DNA from: Klenkia sp. PcliD-1-E
Lineage (GTDB): Bacteria > Actinomycetota > Actinomycetes > Mycobacteriales > Geodermatophilaceae
DNA length: 51,866 nt
Reading direction: 5' to 3'
Assembly (NCBI RefSeq): GCF_024124375.1
Contig: NZ_JAMXRZ010000010.1
Span: 1 to 51,866, forward strand
Shown: positions 20,658 to 27,433 of the stretch, piece by piece
Layout of the letters: every line of letters starts with the position of its first letter
Numbering within the stretch: position 1 is the stretch's first letter
The notes under the pieces: generated by a model
What the model saw: the letters and a program-made list of their open reading frames with translations, nothing else
Databases searched by the model: none
What the model was told of the DNA's origin: nothing
Translations under genes and position numbers: made by a program

Positions 20658-21016
20658 GCGGGGTCCGCGTCCTGGGCATCGTACCGAACCTGCCGGTGGA
20701 CGACGTCGAGGACGCCTCCGGGTTCTGGTCGGGGTTCCTCGGTCTGCGGGAGCAGGAGTTCAGCCTCGGCTGGGTCGCCCGCTGGACCGACCCGGACACC
20801 GGCCAGCACGTGCAGCTGGTCACCCGGGACGCCACCGCGCCCGAGGACTCCGCCCTCACGGTGCAGGTCGCCGACGTCGAGGAGGCCTACGCGCAGGCGC
20901 AGGCGGCCGGGTACCAGGTGGTGCACCCGCTGACCACCGAGCCGTGGGGCGTGCGGCGGTTCTTCGTCCGGGCGCCCGACGGCACGGTGGTGAACATCGC
21001 CCAGCACAGCGGCTGA
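20654..21016 (+). CDS. VOC-family protein
   Basis: 120 residues. Opening VLGIVPNLPVDDVEDASGFWSGFLGL and closing RRFFVRAPDGTVVNIAQH are the VOC hallmarks. GTG 20654 overlaps the hydrolase stop (GTGA), so the two are translationally coupled; that coupling suggests they act on the same or linked compounds, but the compound is unknown. Confidence 0.82.
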   Translation: MSGVRVLGIVPNLPVDDVEDASGFWSGFLGLREQEFSLGWVARWTDPDTGQHVQLVTRDATAPEDSALTVQVADVEEAYAQAQAAGYQVVHPLTTEPWGVRRFFVRAPDGTVVNIAQHSG

Positions 21017-21027
21017 GGCCGCTGTCC

Positions 21028-21033
21028 TAGAGT
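21028..21033 (+). promoter_or_regulatory. Leaderless -10 box for dapA
   Basis: TAGAGT followed by 6 nt and GTG 21040. Confidence 0.6.
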
Positions 21034-21039
21034 GCCGCG

Positions 21040-22017
21040 GTGAGCTCCACGCCCCGGTTCGGCCGCCTCCTCACCGCCGTCGCCACGGCCTTCGACGCCG
21101 ACGAGCGGGTCGACCTCGACGCCACCGTGGCGATCGCCCGGCACGTGGTCGACACCGGCAGCGACGGCGTCGTGGTCTCCGGGACGACGGGGGAGGCCCC
21201 AACCACGACCGTGCCCGAGGACGGCGAGGTGCTGGCCGCCGTCCGCGAGGCCCTCGGCGACCGGGCCGTGGTCGTCGCCGGAGTGGGCACGAACGCGACC
21301 GCGCACTCGGTGGAGATCGCCGAGCAGGCGGCCCGGGTCGGCGCCGACGGACTGCTGCTGGTCACCCCGTACTACAACAAGCCCAGCCAGAACGGCATCC
21401 TGCGGCACTTCCGGACGGTCGCCGGGGTGAGCGACATCCCGGTGATGCTCTACGACGTCCCCGGCCGCACCGGGTCCTCGATCGCTCTGGACACCTACCG
21501 GGCGGCGCTGGACATCGAGACGGTCGTCGCGGTGAAGGACGCCACCGGCAACCCGGCGCACGCCGCGCGGTTGGTGGAGCTGGGCTACGAGGTCTACTGC
21601 GGCGACGACGCGCTGACCCTGGGCTACCTGGCCTACGGCGCGGTCGGGCTGGTCAGCGTGGTGGCGCACGCGGCGGGACGCGAGCTGCGCGCGATGGTCG
21701 AGGCGTTCCTGGCCGGCGACCACGGCCGGGCCCTGGAGCTGCACACCCGGCTGCTGCCGGGCTTCGACGCGGTCATGGGGGTGCCCAACTACGGCGCGAC
21801 GACGGCGAAGGCGGCCCTGCAGCTGCTGGGCGTGCTCGACAACCGGCGGGTGCGCCAGCCGCTGGCGGAGCTCGACGACGCCGAGGTGGCGGCCCTGCGC
21901 ACGGGGCTGGTCGCGGCCGGGCTGCTCGGCGCGGGGGAGCAGCCCGGCGGCGTGGACAGCAGCCGCGACCTCGACCCGTGGTGGGGCACCTACCGCGGCC
22001 TCGCCGCCGACATGTGA
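21040..22017 (+). CDS. dapA: 4-hydroxy-tetrahydrodipicolinate synthase (DHDPS family)
   Basis: 325 residues, slightly long owing to a C-terminal tail after ALRTGLVAAG. It condenses pyruvate and aspartate semialdehyde in lysine and diaminopimelate synthesis. Schiff-base lysine K166 in VVAVKDATGN; SGTTGEAPTTT and TPYYNKPSQNGILRHF are the family signatures and YDVPGRTG carries the catalytic tyrosine. DapA and other N-acetylneuraminate-lyase superfamily members look alike, but the motifs favour DapA. A GNAT gene overlaps its stop by 4 bp. Confidence 0.93.
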   Translation: MSSTPRFGRLLTAVATAFDADERVDLDATVAIARHVVDTGSDGVVVSGTTGEAPTTTVPEDGEVLAAVREALGDRAVVVAGVGTNATAHSVEIAEQAARVGADGLLLVTPYYNKPSQNGILRHFRTVAGVSDIPVMLYDVPGRTGSSIALDTYRAALDIETVVAVKDATGNPAHAARLVELGYEVYCGDDALTLGYLAYGAVGLVSVVAHAAGRELRAMVEAFLAGDHGRALELHTRLLPGFDAVMGVPNYGATTAKAALQLLGVLDNRRVRQPLAELDDAEVAALRTGLVAAGLLGAGEQPGGVDSSRDLDPWWGTYRGLAADM

Positions 22018-22550
22018 CCGAGCAGCTGCCGGAGATCGTCGTCCGACCGCGGGTGCCGGCCGACCTGCCGGTGCTCGTGGCGATCCTGCGGCGCAGCCAC
22101 GACGAGCACCGTTACCCGGTGCGTGCCTCGGTGGTGCGGGCCGACTGGCTCGCGGTGCCCACCGAGCTCTTCTCGGCCGTCGCGGAGCGCGACGGCCGGG
22201 TCGTCGGCCACGTGGCGCTGCACCCGGCCGTCATCGACGACGAGGGGGAGCGGCTCGCAGTACGCGGCTGGTCGGCCGCCACGGGGATCCGGCGGGAGGG
22301 GCTGGCCGTGGTGTCCCGGCTGGTCACCGACGGCACCGTGCGCGGGGCGGGCCTGGCGCTGCTGGGGGCCGCCGTCGCGGCCGCGCGGGCGATGCACCGG
22401 GAACCGGTGCTCCTCGTGGACCCCACGGCGGCGGCGCGGGGTTTCTACCTCCGGCACGGGTGGCGGGAGGTCGGTACCGCCCGCCAGCACTGGGGCGAGC
22501 ACGGGGTGGACGCCGTCCTCATGGTGGTCCAGCGGACCGGGGGAGACTGA
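22014..22550 (+). CDS. GNAT-family N-acetyltransferase
   Basis: 178 residues. GNAT strands and the CoA loop are recognisable in VVGHVALHP and LVTDGTVRGAGLALLGAAV, with the C-terminal YLRHGWREVG. GTG 22014 overlaps the dapA stop (GTGA), so it is translationally coupled to dapA. The acceptor is unknown. Confidence 0.85.
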   Translation: MTEQLPEIVVRPRVPADLPVLVAILRRSHDEHRYPVRASVVRADWLAVPTELFSAVAERDGRVVGHVALHPAVIDDEGERLAVRGWSAATGIRREGLAVVSRLVTDGTVRGAGLALLGAAVAAARAMHREPVLLVDPTAAARGFYLRHGWREVGTARQHWGEHGVDAVLMVVQRTGGD

Positions 22551-22554
22551 CCGG

Positions 22555-23016
22555 GTGTTCCACATCGCGTTCCACGAGCCGCGGATCCCGCCGAACACCG
22601 GCAACGCGATCCGGATGGTGGCGGCCACGGGGGCGCACCTGCACCTGGTCGAGCCGCTGGGCTTCGACCTCTCCGACGCCAAGCTCCGCCGGGCCGGCCT
22701 GGACTACCACGACCTGGCCTCGGTGACCGTGCACCCGGGCCTGGGGGAGCTGCTGGCCGCCCTGCCCGGCGCCCGGGTGTTCGCCTTCACCGCGGGCGGC
22801 ACCACCCGGTACACCGACGTCGCCTACGTGCCCGGCGACGTGCTGCTCTTCGGCCCGGAGCCGACGGGTCTGGCGCCGGAGGTGCTGGCCCACCCGAGGG
22901 TGACCGACCGGGTGCGGCTGCCGATGCTGGCCGGCCGGCGGTCGCTGAACCTGTCCAACACCGCGGCGGTGGCCGCCTACGAGGCCTGGCGTCAGCACGA
23001 CTTCGCCGGCTCCTGA
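22555..23016 (+). CDS. trmL: tRNA (cytidine(34)-2'-O)-methyltransferase (TrmL/YibK-type)
   Basis: 153-residue SPOUT methyltransferase. Hallmarks are IAFHEPRIPPNTGNAIR, the LLFGPEPTGL loop and the knot RLPMLAGRRSLNLSNTAAVAAYE. TrmL methylates the wobble ribose in leucine tRNAs using S-adenosylmethionine. GTG 22555 has a GGGGGAG site at about 22540 and begins 4 bp after the GNAT stop. Confidence 0.93.
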   Translation: MFHIAFHEPRIPPNTGNAIRMVAATGAHLHLVEPLGFDLSDAKLRRAGLDYHDLASVTVHPGLGELLAALPGARVFAFTAGGTTRYTDVAYVPGDVLLFGPEPTGLAPEVLAHPRVTDRVRLPMLAGRRSLNLSNTAAVAAYEAWRQHDFAGS

Positions 23017-23071
23017 CCCGAGCCCGCTCGAATGGTCGTACTGGGTCATCTCCCGCGCCTCCTACCGGCGA

Positions 23072-23077
23072 TACGTT
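23072..23077 (+). promoter_or_regulatory. Leaderless -10 box for the antitoxin gene
   Basis: TACGTT followed by 6 nt and ATG 23084. Confidence 0.5.
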
Positions 23078-23083
23078 GACGGC

Positions 23084-23320
23084 ATGGACGTGGTGACGGT
23101 GCGGGAGCTGCGGAACAACGGGGGAGAGGTGCTCACGCGCGTCGCCCGCGGCGAGCGGTTGGCGGTGACGCGCGACGGCGTGGAGGTTGCCGAGCTGCGG
23201 CCCCGCACCCGGCGGAGCCCGGCGCCGGCCGACCTCGTCGCCCGGCGCCGCACCCTCCCGGCCGTCGCCCCACGGCCCTGGCGGGCCGATGTCGACGAAC
23301 TGCTCGACCCGTCGCTGTGA
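23084..23320 (+). CDS. Phd/VapB-type antitoxin
   Basis: 78 residues. VTVRELRNNGGEVLTRVARGE followed by VTRDGVEVAELRPR is the Phd/YefM DNA-binding antitoxin fold (about 1-50). The rest, down to ADVDELLDPSL, is the toxin-binding tail. It overlaps the start of the broken PIN toxin gene by 4 bp (GTGA), the normal coupling for such modules. It may now repress only itself, or counter a toxin elsewhere. Confidence 0.88.
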   Translation: MDVVTVRELRNNGGEVLTRVARGERLAVTRDGVEVAELRPRTRRSPAPADLVARRRTLPAVAPRPWRADVDELLDPSL

Positions 23321-23601
23321 TCGCACCGCCCGAGCGGGGGATGCGACACCTCCACGGTCATCCTGCTCGGACGGCTGGCCCGCCCGAGGCCGCGCGCGCC
23401 TTCGGTCGGGTCGCGGCCGATCTGCGGTCCTCGGGTCGCGAGCCGGCGGCTCGGGTCGACGACGCCCTCATCGCCGCGTCCGCGATCGCGGAGGGGGTGC
23501 CGCTGTACACGTACAACCCGGCAGACTTCGCCGGGATCTCCGGACTGGACCTGCGCAAGGTGCCGCACCCTGACGCCACCGGTGACACCTCCGGGACCTG
23601 A
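23317..23601 (+). pseudogene. Broken VapC PIN-domain toxin
   Basis: The PIN N-terminus CDTSTVILLGRLARP can be read at 23342-23386, one frame away from GTG 23317; removing the A at 23341 would join them. The frame then returns at about 23386 to EAARAFGRVAADLRSSGREP and the PIN C-terminus DDALIAASAIAEGVPLYTYNPADFAGI. A normal VapC has roughly 50-60 further residues between these parts, so there is an internal deletion plus a frameshift. The first acidic residue and the later D-D remain, but not in one intact protein. The open frame of 94 residues (23317-23601) is not expected to be an active ribonuclease. Confidence 0.75.
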
Positions 23602-23718
23602 GATGCCGGGTGCGGCCGCCACTGCTGGCCGGCCGACGATCGCTCCACCTGTCCAGCACGACGGCCATGGCTGCCGAGGGGCCTGGCATCAGCACGGGCT
23701 CGCCAACACCTCACAACG

Positions 23719-23768
23719 ATGTATCCCGTTCTTGACAATTTGCTCCTTATGACCAGAATGAGATACAT
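23719..23768. promoter_or_regulatory. Operator-like inverted repeat and promoter of the HTH/AbiEii operon
   Basis: ATGTATCCCGTT (23719-23730) and AATGAGATACAT (23757-23768) match as an inverted repeat in 10 of 12 positions (7 outer bases perfect). The -35-like TTGACA (23732-23737) lies between them, and the right arm reaches the start codon. The block is markedly AT-rich for this genome. Autorepression by the HTH protein is the natural reading. Confidence 0.55.
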
Positions 23769-24228
23769 GCCGGCGCCCAGTCCGTACACCAGCGCGGAAC
23801 AGCAGGCCGACCTGGTGCGCCTGGGCACCCGGTTGCGGGAGCACCGCAAAGCGCTCGGCGTCACGGCCGTCGCCTGCGCCGAGGCCGCCGGCGTGTCCCG
23901 GGTGACCCTGCACCGGGTCGAGGCGGGCAACCCGTCGGTGACCATCGGCGCCTACAGCAACGTGGCGGCCGCGCTCGGCCTGCACCTGGTCGTACCGGTC
24001 CTGGAGCGGCCGGCAGGGGAGCGGGCCACGGTGGTGGTCGGCGACTACCCGGGTCTGCGGTCCCTGGCCTGGCAGACCGATGCCGGCACCGAGCTGACCG
24101 AGGTGGAGGCGCTCAACCTCTACGAACGCGGCTGGCGCCACCTCGACCAGGCGTCGCTGACCGAACGTGAACGGGCATTCGTGCAGCACCTCGCGGACAC
24201 CTACAGCGGGGGATCGCTCCTTGTTTGA
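23767..24228 (+). CDS. XRE-family HTH protein, probable antitoxin
   Basis: 153 residues. The HTH runs from LVRLGTRLREHRKALG to VSRVTLHRVEAGNPSVTIGAYSNVAAALGL (about 20-75). The C-terminal LYERGWRHLDQASLTERERAFVQHLADTY is not a known domain to me. Its 8-bp overlap with an AbiEii-type toxin and the operator repeat indicate a toxin-antitoxin regulator, similar in layout to AbiE or mycobacterial MenA/MenT pairs. The start is uncertain: ATG 23749 and ATG 23758 are in frame and none has a clear ribosome-binding site; I use the one nearest the HTH. Confidence 0.78.
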   Translation: MPAPSPYTSAEQQADLVRLGTRLREHRKALGVTAVACAEAAGVSRVTLHRVEAGNPSVTIGAYSNVAAALGLHLVVPVLERPAGERATVVVGDYPGLRSLAWQTDAGTELTEVEALNLYERGWRHLDQASLTERERAFVQHLADTYSGGSLLV

Positions 24229-24931
24229 CCGGCCGCACCACCGCCTGGTCGCCGAGGTGCTGTCCCGGCTGGATGCCGACGTCCTGACCGGGCACCGGTG
24301 CTGGTTCGGGGGTGGGACCGCGATCGCCCTGTCGTGCGGTGAGTACCGGGAGTCGGTGGACATCGACTTCCTCGTCTCCGACCAGCGGTCCTACCGGGCG
24401 CTGCGACAGGCCGTGAAGGCCGACGGACTATCGGTCCTGGCCACCGGTGACCTCGACCTGGTTCGCCCGGCGCGGGTGGACAACCACGGCATCCGGGCGG
24501 CCGTGCGGTCCGGTGGTGTCCCCATCAAGTTCGAGGTCGTCCTGGAGGGTCGGATCGAGCTCGACGAGCCGCCGCCGCAGCAGGCAATCTGCGGCATCCG
24601 CACCCTGACCCGGGTGGACCAGGTCGCGAGCAAGCTGCTGGCCAACGACGACCGCTGGGCCGACCGCTCGACGTTCAGCCGGGACCTGGTCGACCTGGCC
24701 ATGATGGCACCCAAGACGACGGAGCTGGTCGCCGGCGCCGAGAAGGCGGTCGGTGCCTACGGCCGGTCGGTGGGCGCCAGCCTGCGCAGCGCGGTCGAGC
24801 AGCTCCGCGAGCGGCCGCAGCGGCTCGACGAGTGCATGCGTGCGCTGGCGATGCGCGCACCCCGGGCCGTGCTCTGGCAGAGCATCCGCGACGTCGCGAG
24901 CAGGTGCGCGGGGATCGAGGTCATGGCCTGA
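24221..24931 (+). CDS. AbiEii/AbiGii-type nucleotidyltransferase toxin (MenT-like)
   Basis: 236 residues from TTG 24221 (GGGGGA at 24208-24213). The nucleotidyltransferase signature is CWFGGGTAIAL (30-37) with the metal pair D47-x-D49 in RESVDIDFLV, as in DUF1814 / AbiEii proteins, which transfer nucleotides to RNA and arrest growth. The later VDQVASKLLANDDRWADRSTFSRDLVDLAMM is also conserved in that family. Partner HTH overlaps by 8 bp. The stop codon is 2 bp before the dif-like site, so the gene is at the edge of the Xer target. Target RNA is unknown. Confidence 0.85.
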   Translation: MFDRPHHRLVAEVLSRLDADVLTGHRCWFGGGTAIALSCGEYRESVDIDFLVSDQRSYRALRQAVKADGLSVLATGDLDLVRPARVDNHGIRAAVRSGGVPIKFEVVLEGRIELDEPPPQQAICGIRTLTRVDQVASKLLANDDRWADRSTFSRDLVDLAMMAPKTTELVAGAEKAVGAYGRSVGASLRSAVEQLRERPQRLDECMRALAMRAPRAVLWQSIRDVASRCAGIEVMA

Positions 24932-24933
24932 CG

Positions 24934-24961
24934 AGTTGACATAATGTCGATTATCGGCGCA
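24934..24961 (-). other. dif-like XerC/XerD recombination site
   Basis: Read on the + strand: AGTTGACATAA (24934-24944), centre TGTCGA, TTATCGGCGCA (24951-24961). On the - strand this is XerC arm TGCGCCGATAA, a 6-bp centre and XerD arm TTATGTCAACT, which fits the bacterial dif plan (11-6-11) and the actinobacterial form with CCGATAAT and ACATTATGTCAA. E. coli dif ends in TTATGTTAAAT. It is strikingly AT-rich here and lies 2 bp after the AbiEii stop. Confidence 0.88.
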
Positions 24962-25291
24962 GGCGGAACGCGGGGAGTGGGGCGCCACAGGTCGACCCCG
25001 GACCCGTGCCGCCGGCCCGGTCCGCCCGTTCGTCCCGTGTCCGCGCACCGACGCATCGCCCGCCGCCGTCCGACGTCCAACCGCCACCCGACCCTGCTGC
25101 CCGCGCGCGTCCGGTCGGCAGCAACCCCGACTGTCGCTGATCCACGGTGTGCCGCACCCGGCGACCCGCTCCCTCGCCGACGGACCGGACGACGAGTTCC
25201 GTCACCCTGACGCAACGGACCCCGACCAGGGTCCCCCGGCGGTTCCTCCCATGGCTGGGTCATTGCGTCACGCTGACGGAATGACCCATGG
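24962..25291. other. Intergenic region after dif, no gene seen
   Basis: About 330 bp with no convincing coding frame. It contains two copies of the hairpin core CGTCA-N3-TGACG, at 25200-25212 and 25266-25278. Other sequence is GC-rich and featureless to me. Confidence 0.6.
25256..25288. terminator. Hairpin after the SRPBCC gene
   Basis: TGGGTCATT (25256-25264) pairs with AATGACCCA (25280-25288), and inside it CGTCA pairs with TGACG around CGC; one G-G mismatch interrupts a 14-bp stem. It lies just past the stop of the - strand gene at 25292, so it may end its transcript. There is no T-run. Confidence 0.45.
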
Positions 25292-25735
25292 TCAGCCCCG
25301 CTCGGCGGCGGCCCTCAGGGTGGCGAGGCCCTTCTCGAAGGTCGGGCCGAGGAACTTCTCCATCGGCAGCAACCGCATCAGCCGACCCTGCCGACCGCTG
25401 CCCGACCAGGTGACCACCGTGCCGCCGTCGTCCTCGGCGAGGGTGAACGTCGACGTGCTGGAGGACCGGATCGGCTTGGTGTTCTCCTGCTCGACGACCA
25501 CCCGGTCCGGCTCGACGGCCGCCATCCGCATCGAGCCGCTGCCGGCCTTGAACGACCCGGCCCAGCGGTAGCCGCTCCCAGCGCCGGTCCCGTCGTAGTC
25601 CCGGGACATGGCCGGGTCGAGGTCCTCGAAGGGCGACCAGTCCCGCCACCGGCGGAAGTCGGCCAGCAACGCGTGGACGGCGGCCGCGGGTGCGGCGACC
25701 CGGGTCTGCCGGGTGACGGTGTAGGTGTCGGGCAC
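25292..25735 (-). CDS. SRPBCC-family (START-like) protein
   Basis: 147 residues. VTRQTRVAAPAAAVHALLADFRRWRDWSPFEDLDP, with a GTVVTWSGSGRQGR strand and a final amphipathic helix, is the polyketide_cyc/SRPBCC hydrophobic-ligand fold. GTG 25735 is preceded by CACGAT plus 6 nt, a likely leaderless start; the frame is open further, but contains no comparable start. Ligand and pathway are unknown. Confidence 0.85.
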   Translation of the reverse strand: MPDTYTVTRQTRVAAPAAAVHALLADFRRWRDWSPFEDLDPAMSRDYDGTGAGSGYRWAGSFKAGSGSMRMAAVEPDRVVVEQENTKPIRSSSTSTFTLAEDDGGTVVTWSGSGRQGRLMRLLPMEKFLGPTFEKGLATLRAAAERG

Positions 25736-25816
25736 GCGCGGATCGTGCCAGATCCGGACGCTCCCCAGCCGGGTCGGCGCCCCGGTGTCGAGTGCCCCTC
25801 GGCGGCGCCGGTCCCT

Positions 25817-25822
25817 TAGGCT
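25817..25822 (+). promoter_or_regulatory. Leaderless -10 box for the small lipoprotein
   Basis: TAGGCT followed by 6 nt and ATG 25829. Confidence 0.55.
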
Positions 25823-25828
25823 CCGCAC

Positions 25829-26071
25829 ATGCAGATCCGTCGTCCGGTCGTCTCCGTCCTCGCCGCCCTGGCCCTGTTCGGGGGCACCGCCGCCCTGACC
25901 GGCTGCAGCGACGTGAACGGCCTGGAGCAGCGCACCGGCACGTCGAAGGACTCCACCGAGAACTTCTCGGGCAACGACCCGACGAGCGTCGAGCAGGGCA
26001 GCGTCTACAACCACGGCAACGAGCGGCCCGGCAGCGGCGTCGAGAACGCCGAGGGCGGCCCGGTCGGCTGA
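25829..26071 (+). CDS. Small hypothetical lipoprotein
   Basis: 80 residues. A signal peptide MQIRRPVVSVLAALALFGG leads to the lipobox L-T-G-C with Cys at about 26. The rest is a short, hydrophilic, Gly- and Ser-rich tail (TGTSKDSTENFSGN, EGGPVG at the end) with no domain I recognise. Probably anchored outside the membrane. Confidence 0.7.
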   Translation: MQIRRPVVSVLAALALFGGTAALTGCSDVNGLEQRTGTSKDSTENFSGNDPTSVEQGSVYNHGNERPGSGVENAEGGPVG

Positions 26072-26108
26072 GCCGACCGACGAGGACCGATCTGGGCGCG
26101 GCGCCGGC

Positions 26109-26546
26109 TCAGCCGGCGTTGCGACCGGACAGCCAGAGCTTGTCCAGCCGCCCGGTCGAGCGCACCAGCTCGGCCAGGGCGCGCTCCATCTCCACCTTCG
26201 TGGGCTTCTCCGCCAGCAGGGTCTGCACGTCCTCGAGGGCGCACCGCAGCTGGAACAACCGGTCCTGCAGCCCGTCGAGCTCCGTCCGGGTCACCAGCAC
26301 GACGTCGGGCGACAGGCCGGCCTTCGCCGTCGCCGACCGCTGCTCGTAGGCGCGCTGCCGGCACGCCTGCCCGCAGTACAGCCGCGGCCGGCCGACGGAC
26401 TCCTGGGCCGGCAGCACGTTGCGGCACCAGCCACAACGGCGCTCCTCGGCGTCGGCGGCACGGCGGCGGGCGCGACGGGTCGGTGCACCCGGCGCCGGGA
26501 CGTCGAGCGCAGGGATGTCGTCCACCGGGACCTGCTCTGCCACCAC
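26109..26546 (-). CDS. CxxC zinc-ribbon-like protein of unknown function
   Basis: 145 residues from GTG 26546 (TACCTT then 7 nt, on this strand). The centre CGWCRNVLPAQESVGRPRLYCG, continuing QACRQRAYEQR, has the C-x2-C ... C-x3-C zinc pattern with a basic QRAYxQR tail, seen in small actinobacterial proteins. A helix, LQDRLFQLRCALEDVQTLLAEKP, follows and may be a coiled coil. Its final codons overlap the palindrome CGCCGGCT-C-AGCCGGCG (26102-26118). Confidence 0.65.
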   Translation of the reverse strand: MVAEQVPVDDIPALDVPAPGAPTRRARRRAADAEERRCGWCRNVLPAQESVGRPRLYCGQACRQRAYEQRSATAKAGLSPDVVLVTRTELDGLQDRLFQLRCALEDVQTLLAEKPTKVEMERALAELVRSTGRLDKLWLSGRNAG

Positions 26547-26644
26547 GCCGGAGAAGGTACTGCTCAGCGGGCTGACAGGGAGCCGGACACGCCCGCTGTC
26601 GACCGGTCCGTGACCCCGCCCGCGCCCCCCGCCCCGCACGCCCC

Positions 26645-26650
26645 TAGCGT
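26645..26650 (+). promoter_or_regulatory. Leaderless -10 box for the GDPD operon
   Basis: TAGCGT followed by 6 nt and GTG 26657. It heads a run of overlapping genes that reaches thymidine kinase at 30400. Confidence 0.6.
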
Positions 26651-26656
26651 GGGCGC

Positions 26657-27433
26657 GTGCCCCCCGCGCGTTTCCCTTTCCTCGAGGGGCCGACGCCCTT
26701 GGCGATGGCCCACCGCGGCGGCGCCGTGGAGCACGTGGAGAACACCTTCCCGGCCTTCGAGGCCTGCGTGGCGATGGGCTACCGGTACCTGGAGACCGAC
26801 GTCCGGGCCACCGCCGACGGCGTGCTCGTCGCCTTCCACGACCCGGTCCTCGACCGGGTGACCGACCGCACCGGCAGGATCGACGCGCTGCCCTGGAGCG
26901 AGGTCCGGCACGCCCTCATCGGGGGCCGCGAACCCGTGCTGGCCCTGGAGGACCTGCTCACCGCCTGGCCCGACGTCCGGTTCAACATCGACGTCAAGAC
27001 CGCCGGGGTCCTCGCTCCCCTGGCGGCGCTGATCCGGCGCACCGGCACGCTGGACCGGGTCTGCCTGGCCTCTTTCTCCGACGCCCGGGTCGCCGCGGCC
27101 CGCCGGTTGCTGGGCCCGGGCCTGTGCACCTCGCTCGGCCCCAAGGGCGTCGCGGCGCTGCGGCTGTCCTCCTACTCCCCCCGCGCCGCCGGGCTGGTGC
27201 GCATCCAGGCCGGCTGCGCGCAGGTCCCCGTCGAGCTCGGCGGGCGTCCGGTCGTCGACGAGCGGTTCCTGGCGGCCGCGCACGAGCGCAGCCTGCAGGT
27301 GCACGTGTGGACCGTGGACGACCCGGCCGAGGTGCACCGGCTGCTCGACCTCGGGGTCGACGGCATCCTCACCGACCGGCCCTCGATGCTGCGGGACGTC
27401 TACGCCGAGCGCGGGGTCTGGAGCGCGGCGTGA
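26657..27433 (+). CDS. Glycerophosphodiester phosphodiesterase (GDPD)
   Basis: 258 residues, TIM barrel. Metal/catalytic motifs: AHRGGAVEHVENTFPAF (the HRG-x-ENT signature), ETDVRATADGVLVAFHD, and WTVDDPAEVHRLLDLGVDGILTD. It hydrolyses glycerophosphodiesters to glycerol 3-phosphate and an alcohol. There is no signal peptide, so it is cytosolic. The PlsC-like gene overlaps its stop by 4 bp, which suggests a shared role in lipid turnover. Confidence 0.94.
   Translation: MPPARFPFLEGPTPLAMAHRGGAVEHVENTFPAFEACVAMGYRYLETDVRATADGVLVAFHDPVLDRVTDRTGRIDALPWSEVRHALIGGREPVLALEDLLTAWPDVRFNIDVKTAGVLAPLAALIRRTGTLDRVCLASFSDARVAAARRLLGPGLCTSLGPKGVAALRLSSYSPRAAGLVRIQAGCAQVPVELGGRPVVDERFLAAAHERSLQVHVWTVDDPAEVHRLLDLGVDGILTDRPSMLRDVYAERGVWSAA

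Noticed and set aside
23732-23750. Second dif half-site at the HTH promoter
   Set aside because: TTGACAATTTG resembles the XerD arm AGTTGACATAA, but it is not flanked by a XerC arm and is better explained as a -35 box.
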